Source: Stratiolaelaps scimitus (taxonomy: Eukaryota; Arthropoda; Arachnida; Mesostigmata; Laelapidae). Taken from it: 64,000 nucleotides of DNA. The notes under the pieces are model-generated. The model ran no database searches. It was not told where the DNA came from and saw nothing but the letters and a program-made list of their open reading frames with translations. The translations under genes and the position numbers were made by a program. Shown here one piece after another: positions 55,913-64,000 of this stretch. Location: positions 24,359,501 to 24,423,500 of the forward strand of contig JABWDB010000001.1 of the NCBI GenBank assembly GCA_019614645.1, in the 5' to 3' direction. Position 1 is the stretch's first letter. The number at the start of each line of letters is the position of its first letter.

Positions 55913-57702
55913 ATATCTCACGACAAGAAATAGCTTAAGTCAAGCAACACAAAAATAATCACCTAGACAGATCGCATCTATGGAACGGATCGCATCACCG
56001 ACGTCATGGTGACGATGATTTTCCGAGTATTCGCAGGTGGTATGATCGATGACATACGGAGGCCAGAAATCGAGAAGGGAGCTGACCATATAATACAATG
56101 GCGCGATTCTTTCTATAGTACTTCATATGGCACAGCCGCAGTGGCTGGGCGGCTCTTATGACCAGAGGCGAGAGGTCACGGAACACACTTGCATAGGAAG
56201 TGCAAGAAGTCCTTCGAGTTGAAGTATTGACCAGGTAGCAAAAATACAATAGATTTCTAGCTACAACCGATAATTAGCTGATTGCCGCTTGCATAATTAG
56301 CACGAATCGAACGTTATCAGAAGTTTATTTTGGGTACTAAATTAATCACATTCTAGCTAATATCCGTAATAAGGTTAAATTAGAAAAAAAACCGTTCCAT
56401 TTGTGTCTACGGCGTACAGAACATGGGCGCTTACTATCCAAGCTGATCAAGTATTGTAGTCAAAGTTAACATAATCCATGATAACTAAACTAGTCGAATA
56501 TAGTGATATGCATGAGGACTAACCACAAGGTAAATCCCTACAGACCCAAAGCTGGCAAAGAACTCGGATATCTCTGTGGAAATCATTGACGTAATCTCAG
56601 ATGAATGGCTCATTATCTCACCCTAGAACATCTCCTTTACGCCTATGGTCGTCGAAAACTTGTTGAAAGCGAACCATAATGATCTCATGATCATCCGAGT
56701 GAAAGTTCGATATCAAAAGACAAGGGAGCAACATCACTTAGAACGAACACATCACAGCCTCCTCACCGATATCGATCATGGCTGCGGAGCTTGAAAATGA
56801 GCCAATGTGTTTCTGTTAAGCAAACGGGGAATAAAAAGTTCAAACTGTTTATTGGAGCTTACATCTGATCACGGTGCCTGCGTAGGGATCTACCGTTGTG
56901 AGACGACTCAAGTCAATATGGAGAAAATGGGTTACCGATAGAGAATCTCGAATGCTGCAGAATATGCCATTGAACGTAATGAAACTAGATTTCTGATACA
57001 GAGCAGAGCTTCTTCTATTTCTCTCAGCGGCCGCTGAAGAACTGCAACACGGTTATTATTCAATGATGATCGTTCAAGTTCAAATTGAGGACAAGACGTG
57101 AGCCGTTTTCAGACTGTTTTAGGTTTCAGACAGTACACGGAGAACCTATTGGAAATGAGTTCTTCGCAAGGAATGAAACCTCGCACATCCAAAGATCGGC
57201 TAAGAGCGTGTAGCCCGTTAGCCTAAAAGCGATCGAAAGATAGCACAAGATAGAGAACTAACACCGGTATGTCGAGTATATTTCAAGCTGGTATGCAATG
57301 GCGTAAAGCAATTGAATTTTCAGGCCGCAGCAACAGCACCAGCAGCTTACTGAAATATATAACGGATTTGAAAATATGTGTGTTATGTACGGATGTGCGA
57401 TGATGTCGTCAGTCACAAGCGGTCAGGTATATATATTCAGTAAATTGTCGAAAAGAACGCACACATATTGCATTTTTCTAAATCAGCGAATCATTTAAAT
57501 CACATTGAGGGCAGGTTTGAACTATATTCAATTCAATTTCATAACTACCTTTATTAAAGCCAAACTGTGAAGAGAGAGGGTGCTCAACGTAAATATTTGT
57601 AGGGCAGCACAAAATATCATATATTTGCTGTGTAACATGGCCATACGGTGTCACGGACTACATAATCATCCGTATAGTGAGTATAGATCTTGAATTGCTT
57701 TG

Positions 57703-57703
<1 letters not shown>

Positions 57704-57736
<33 letters not shown>
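57704..57736. repeat. (AT)16 microsatellite
   Basis: Uninterrupted AT run. Confidence 0.95.
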
Positions 57737-57739
<3 letters not shown>

Positions 57740-57963
57740 TTTGATTTACAGTTCATTTCATCGAGGCAAATATCAAATATAAATAAAGATTATTGATTTG
57801 ACAATAATTTTTTGCTACTTCGATCGTTTTAACAGTGGCACCACAATGGAGCGTTCCTCTAATGTCGTATCGAGGAATGTTTCACAAAGCGTCACTTGGC
57901 ACCAAGCTATTGTGTCTATAAAGAAAACCAGCGATGATTACAGCCAGGAAAAAGTAACACAAT

Positions 57964-57999
57964 ATACTACAACTATTATTACTACTACTACTACTACTT
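57964..57999. repeat. (ACT)n/(ATT)n microsatellite
   Basis: Trinucleotide run of ACT and ATT units. Confidence 0.85.
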
Positions 58000-58479
58000 G
58001 AATAGCGAAGTTTTCAACCCAGGTGACATTTCCGACTCCGTGTTTCGCTTCGCGGGCGCTAGCGTCGACTTAGCGTCTACAGTTGCAATGTGATGATATC
58101 ATTTGTGGCACACAGAGTAGTTGTGGAATATTGCTGAGGTTGCTAACCAGAACGATCCTCTGAAGAAATGATTTAATTTGAATAGAAAATAGAGGGGTTT
58201 CAATTCTAACTGACTTTGCTGGATTGCTCTCCAATCGCTCCAGCTGTTGTGACGATGTTGATAAACAATTATACTTTTCAACATCCTATAACGCTGGTTA
58301 CTGGGACTTTCCTCAGTTATTGTATCGCGTCAAACGGGCTTTTTTTTGTTAAAATTAAGCCCATTTATATCAAACTAATCTGCTTCAGAGGCCAGTGTAT
58401 TATAGCGGAGAATAATATATGATATTATTTGAGATCCACAGCATTGTTTTATTATTGCATAGAATATATTACGACTTCC

Positions 58480-58506
58480 ATTATTATTATTATTATTATT
58501 ATTATA
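58480..58506. repeat. (ATT)9 microsatellite
   Basis: Uninterrupted ATT run of about 27 bp. Confidence 0.95.
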
Positions 58507-60168
58507 TTTTTACTTTAAGTAAGTTTTTCATCAAAATCAATAGGAACAGCTCTTCTCTCACACTGCTGTAATGTATTCCACGGCTAACTGATGTCGGATC
58601 ACTCGACCTGCTGCTGTTCCAAGCCGAGAAGTCAGTTAAGTGGCTGATTCCACTGCCACGCAACGTCAGAAATATGAGACGCAAACACGTGATTATTCCA
58701 CGGGGATATACACTCACCTAAAAGACAGAGATGAAGAAAACACATTTAGATGAAAGCATTAGTTTACCACGATACGGCACAAGACAAACATTCGATAGAT
58801 TTTACCACCAACTCGGCTGGTCAGTGGCGTTAAAGGTGTCCAGGTGAAACATATAACAAGTGAGTTGACTCTTTTTATAGAGTACTTCAAAAAAATAGGT
58901 GAAACTAAGTGAAATTATATTATATCGTAGCACATAGTTGTTACTATTCGAACGCCGTTTAATGCTCAATCATTCACATTTTATCCTGCACATATCCCGA
59001 ATGTGTCGTACTCAATTGAACGTTCTTGCTCAGCCAGATAATTGTACAATTATCGAATGTCAACGTTAATTTAATTTTCTAATAGCGCGCATTGCCTACT
59101 TCAAACTTAGCATTTGGCAACAACTTCAACTACTTCAGCACTCGAGTATAATTTTCGCTATTATTTAATCGCTATATCCGCTCGATAATTTGATTACATT
59201 ATACCGTATCCTAAAGCACAGAACTAGAAATATTTAATTGAACGATAGGTTCGTGAACGTGACAAACGTCGATATAGGAGTGAACGCCAATTCGGTTGGC
59301 TGGTTTAAGATGCTGAGTTCTTCGTGAAGTACATGACACCGTAATTCGACGGACACGAGTGGTCCACGAGCGGTCTGATACGGGCAAAATACGAACTCAA
59401 AATTAAACGAAAAAGTCGCCCACCGACGACGTACTGAAAACATAACTCGCCGTTTTTGCTGCACATAATGTCGAATCAAAGGTATATATATCAGAGCAAT
59501 CTAAACACCAGTTTTCAGCATCACTCGGGGAAGGCGGCAAATCTATTCGTGTGGAATTACCTCACCTCAGTCCGTTAACGTCAATGAATCATCCTGGTTC
59601 GTACATGTCATTGGCGACATCACAGTGTTGAGACTGGGCATGTAAATCCCTGCACTAAGAGGAAATCGTTCACGTTCACAGCAAATGATGCAAATGGAGA
59701 TCTTTCTCTGATAGGTATATGATAGCGCCTATGATATTAGCCTGGCTGCCAGAACTGCCAGGGCTAACATAAGAGATGATGCAGGAGTCCCGCGCCTTCA
59801 TGCCGACCCATCTACAATGTACACGATATATAACAACGTCACGCTGTAATCACCGCCTGAAAGACTCGTCTAGTCCACTAATACACCCGTTATTATATTT
59901 ATGACCACCATGACGTAGTGTTGATACAGCCAGATCATCTAGTTCCCCTTTTTCTATGGCAGAAAAAAAAAGTGCCGACGCCGGGGCGCGGATGCGTTCA
60001 CCAGCACCACCGCACTTGGTAGGACCGTACCGGACGTGTAAAATGTCTATAAAAAAGCGTAAGCGTTCCCGTTTCGTTTAGTTTCTCCTCCGTTGCGGCT
60101 ATTGGAAGAGTAAGAATTAGCACGATCTACAATCGCATTAGCCACACGGATGATGATGGCTGCCTCAG

Positions 60169-60199
60169 TGGTGGTGGTGGTGGCGGCGGCGGCGGTGGT
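60169..60199. repeat. (GTG)n-(GCG)n microsatellite
   Basis: GTG units run into GCG units. Confidence 0.9.
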
Positions 60200-60470
60200 A
60201 AATAGAGGATCTTGAAGCGGGAGGACGCGGGCGGGAAGTGCTGTTCCCATCTGGCGTTCCAGCTGTCGGTGTTTGAGAGAAGCGTGCCCGGACCAGGGCT
60301 AGCGGGGAGTAGATAGCGATGGGCAGATCAACAACTCGACAAACAAAGCAAAGCATGCTATGCTGGCCCCCTCAACGAGCTCCAGCTGAGCAGCGGGCCA
60401 TCTCCGAGCCTCTGGTGGCAATAGTAGTTATACTCGTTGCGATGGTAGTAGCTAAGCTCGGCGAAACGAG

Positions 60471-60492
60471 GCAGCCAGCCAGCCAACCAGCC
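60471..60492. repeat. (AGCC)n microsatellite
   Basis: Four to five AGCC units. Confidence 0.85.
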
Positions 60493-61616
60493 CTCGCGCG
60501 CCGTAGCGAATCAAATTGTCATCGCGTAGTGGAGCTATGCACACGTTACCCGATCGACTCTGCTCTCCTTTGGGCACTCCTCTTATGCTGGTGCCGTATG
60601 TTCACTTGTACGTTGACTTGCAGAAACTGCTTGGGATGACTTTGACCATGCGAAGCAATGCCGCTCTTTGACAACTTTGGCTCGAGTTAAGATAATCATG
60701 ATCACGCCTCATTAGCAGCGTAGCCTCCTTTGAACTCGGGAATGAGCAGGCTTGAGCCAGCAACGGGTCAGTGTATTGCACTACTGCAACCACATTGTCT
60801 TCTACACAAGGTGGTCGGCAGCGCCCGACGCCTGCTAAACGCTCCGGCAAGGCGGCAACTTTGCTAAGAGGAGTCCGAAACAGTAATCGCTAGGAATCGT
60901 CGTCTATGGGAATCTCGTTCTCATACGCTAATAACGTCCTCACATCACTCACAATGCCCAAACGCGGAGCTCTGCCTCATACAGCGGGGTATGGGTCTGT
61001 ACGATATGTACGTATACCGGTTACGCGATCAAAGACAGTGGACACAAACACTCCAAAGAGACTCTCTATTGGGAGCATATTTCGCGTGGACGGGCGTCTG
61101 GTTCACTGGCGGTCTAGAATGTTGTTGGCCACCCATCGTCTTTCTATTGTTGAGTAGTGCTTGCAACACGACAGCGCGCTAACAGTTTGCTTAGCACACA
61201 GCAACATTCAACAGTGACGAAACAAGAGGAGAGACACTTTGTTGACTTTTAGCTAACTACGACTGGTTCCTTCCATTAAACGACGAATCGAATAATTAGG
61301 TTTCTCAGCAGAGGCGTCCTCTTGTAACAGCGAACATCACTTACATTAGGCAACAGGGCTCTGAGTCGCAATCTGGAGATCCCTAGAGTACTTCGAAGTC
61401 CAGCAACTGCTTTTTCTATGGTGGAACGGTCTGGAGGGTCGGCCGAAGAGTGCAGCCAAGTGCAAACAAGTGACGTGTCTAGTCAAGCGCTTCGTAGTGC
61501 ACGATGCAATCTCCCGGTCTCGCCATGCGGTTTTCCGTTGAATGTAATATGTTCGAAAAACTAAGAGACAGCCTCTGGCTATTTTGCATATACATGGCAA
61601 ACGAACACGAATAATA

Positions 61617-61640
61617 TACAGGGTGTTCGGAAAGTCTTAC
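61617..61640 (+). repeat. Possible DNA-transposon end
   Basis: TA followed by CAGGGTGTTCGGAAAGTC, a form typical of the terminal inverted repeats of TA-inserting elements. The opposite end was not found in the window. Confidence 0.3.
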
Positions 61641-63802
61641 TACACAACGTTATGGGGTACGAGCCAAGGTTTGGTCAGGGTTTTTTGATGGCAACCTTCC
61701 GTAGATTTTTTTTCTATGCGCACATAATCAGTTAGCAACCTGAATGAAAACAACTCACTATTTGTTGCATTAAAATACGCGCATGTAAAAAAGCAGAAAA
61801 AAAGGACGAACAGTAATTTCAGCTGAGGTTACGTCTGTTACCCTCCCAGAGGGTTCCGCCACTTTCCCAACACACTGTATTCGGATATGGCCTATGATAT
61901 ATTCTACAATAGAATACATCACAGCCAAGAAGCAATTTAGCGATAGTTTACTGTTCCGGGGGCCGCTTGAAGAAACTTAAAATAACAGTGTTGCTGGGAA
62001 TAAAGCATGTGCGCTATAGTTAAGCGAACCGTTGGGGGCAGGCAACACGAGACAGCCGACACACGATTTCTTTCAAACGAAATAGCAAGAAAGGCGCAAA
62101 TTCGTAAAGTATACGACATAGAAGAAGTTGGCAAAACTATGAAGAAGGAAACATCGTAACCTAAAAACAAAATGGCAAAAAGAGAGCCGCACTGCATACG
62201 CTGCAAAGCTAACTTTACTTAGACATGTATAAGTTGTATTGAAAATTATATCCAGAATGCTGGGCCTGCAGCAGAGAAAAAACTGATCATTATTATTACC
62301 GTAAGCGAATGTGCGCTGGGGTCCGGTTTCCCTACAAGCGAGTGTAAGGTATCACGGAGCGCCCGAGTGTTTAAAGGGATGAGGCTGAATTCGCCAGACG
62401 AGGGCAGCGCAAGCTACAACGAATAACATGCCTTGCCTCGTGGCGCGTAAATTCAATCAATCAGGTTTCCGAGTCTCCAGAAGCTTGGGAAATTGTACCT
62501 TCTGCCAAATCCTTATCCAACATATTCATTATTTCAAAATATCGTCTGGGCGAAATTGAACAGTTAAGCTTAGCCGCATGAATTTGTAATGAACTGCTCC
62601 ACGAGCTTATGGAATTACATGTTCACTGAGCGAAGCTGCCTTCCGAGTTGTCGAGCAATGGTAAAGGATTGCGGATATCGACTCCGGTATATTCTATCCG
62701 TATAGAACGAATTCGCGGTGGTGCAACGACAAATCATCAACATCACACGCAATAGAAAACAGAGAAAGATCATAGGGGATCATATTTTTCATCCACTTAG
62801 TGACTGCTCCAACAACGAGTTAGTGTCAGCAGCGACTGGTTCAGGGAGTCGCATTTCGTTGTATAATACAACAATATTCATCTGCAGCATCCGAACGCTT
62901 CTGTATCTGCATCGTTTTGATCTTTACCATTTGATGAAATGAGCATTTTGATAATTATTCCATAAAAATCAAGAGGAAATTGTAGGGTTCAACTTCTGAT
63001 TATTTGACCTTGGCCCTGGACCCTTGTTTCAAGTTTGCGAGTTCTACCTTGCCCTGATGTACTATCGCAGCTAATTAGAACACCGTACGCGCAAAACATC
63101 GTGCTAAATTATTCGCAACGTCGCAACAGAAATCAGAACAGCAGATCGCTCATCTATATATGGCTCGCATATAGGGCATACACCGTTACGCCGACAGAGT
63201 GGGATAAAGCTAGGAACTAGGCGGGGTATAGCTCCACCAATTGACGGCTAAGCTACCTAACAGCTTAGGGAAAAATAGTCCTCCAATACAACAGACGATT
63301 TTCTACGATCCACATAGAAACTCTGGGAGGAACTCGATGTCTTACAAATTAGTTTATATCTCACTGAAAGTATGCATGTGATCGCCATTACATTACACGG
63401 TTTATTATCGATTTACATACAACCAGAATTGCTATAACGGTCAGGGTGTGGCAGCAGAACCAAAAGTTGAGAGGTCCCGTAGAGTTCAATGCTCATATAG
63501 TTGTCTTCTTAACGATCCGGCGGCCAACTGGTCCCAAATCCGAACCTTTCAATTCGCGCCCTGCCTTGCCCCCGCCGATGCTAGCACTCAGCAGCCTGCA
63601 CCCCATCCTTGTACACATGCGCTTGCCTCTTCACCCTCCTGCTTCATGGTCCCACTTAGCTTTCCTGTAGGCTAATTGGAACGGCGTCGTTTGGAAGCCA
63701 CTGCATTCGTGGTGAGCCTTCTATCCCTTCAAGCTATTGCGGCGTTCAGTACGCTTCGCCACCTTCATTCGTAGCTCTGTGTAGTCCTCCTAGAGACCCC
63801 TC

Positions 63803-63819
63803 CTCTCTCTCTCTCTCTC
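63803..63819. repeat. (CT)n microsatellite
   Basis: Uninterrupted CT run. Confidence 0.9.
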
Positions 63820-64000
63820 GTTCGCGTCTATCCTTCTCTGCCTCTCTTATCGCTGAGAACGTTCCTTTTCAACTTAGTCCAGCTCACCTAGCGTCGTCTG
63901 GCTTTACTCGCCCGTATGGCTAGGACCGGAGCCGGACTAAAGCGAACCACGCCGGACCAACGATCGATTGCCATGCCACCAAAAGGACGGACCATCCATG

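Larger units (their letters stand above)
53051..57703. other. No gene recognised
   Basis: Contains a tRNA-like relic at 53536, two copies of the 48-bp repeat, a B-box-like word on the - strand near 54628 and a 14-bp palindrome at 57024-57037. Frames are short. Confidence 0.45.
57737..64000. other. No gene recognised (right end)
   Basis: Mostly AT-moderate DNA. GC-richer patches with microsatellites lie at 60000-60600 and 63500-64000. A possible transposon end is at 61617. Frames are short and without motifs. Confidence 0.45.

Noticed and set aside
56531..56791. Open segments of 30 and 55 codons in one + strand frame separated by a TAG.
   Set aside because: Lengths are common by chance and no family resemblance was found.
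1..64000. CRISPR arrays, prokaryotic operons, rRNA genes, histone genes and spliceosomal snRNA genes.
   Set aside because: No regularly spaced repeats, operon-like gene packing or recognisable conserved RNA or histone sequence was seen on either strand.

Overview
The window looks like non-coding or gene-poor nuclear DNA of an animal, most likely an arthropod. I cannot name the species; a parasitiform mite or tick would fit but is not shown. The reasons are the dense (AT)n, (CT)n, (CAG/CTG)n and TTA/TAA microsatellites, several decayed animal-type retrotransposons (APE-type non-LTR elements, a Ty3/gypsy integrase relic, tRNA-like SINE relics), the absence of bacterial-style gene packing, and the absence of long open frames. 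The longest ATG-started frame is 233 codons. I recognise no complete known gene, rRNA, bona fide tRNA, snRNA or CRISPR array.

Layout. 1-5.5 kb: a dispersed repeat (629-806), a bidirectionally open stretch near 2.7-3.1 kb, and the best supported feature, a frameshifted LINE with endonuclease and reverse-transcriptase motifs (4316-5475). 5.5-12.5 kb: microsatellite-rich non-coding DNA with a possible 24-nt microexon at 7963. 12.5-14.6 kb: a GC-rich island with an exon-like frame on the + strand (12554-12871) and a 176-codon frame on the - strand (13710-14240). 17-20.1 kb: a transposon graveyard with the second copy of the 629-806 repeat, a Ty3/gypsy integrase relic, a tRNA-like SINE relic and a second LINE endonuclease relic. 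22.4-25.3 kb: another GC-rich island with candidate exons and the 233-codon - strand frame. 26.6 kb: a probable third endonuclease fragment. 30.3 kb: an unusually good 60-nt hairpin. 32.0-35.1 kb: GC-rich open frames and CAG/CTG/GCG tracts. 41.4-56 kb: four same-strand copies of a roughly 48-bp repeat. 57-64 kb: microsatellites, a possible DNA-transposon end and little else.

The GC-rich islands near 13-14, 22-25, 32, 34-35, 36-37 and 51 kb are the places where promoters or first exons of split genes would be expected. The sequence alone cannot decide which strand or frame is real, because several islands are open on both strands. Candidate CDS entries are therefore given low confidence.

I did not find a novel multi-gene system. 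The signals most worth a second look are the repeat pair at 629 and 17070, whose differences are mostly synonymous in a shared frame, the pre-miRNA-like hairpin at 30344-30403, the four-copy repeat, and the both-strand-open GC islands.
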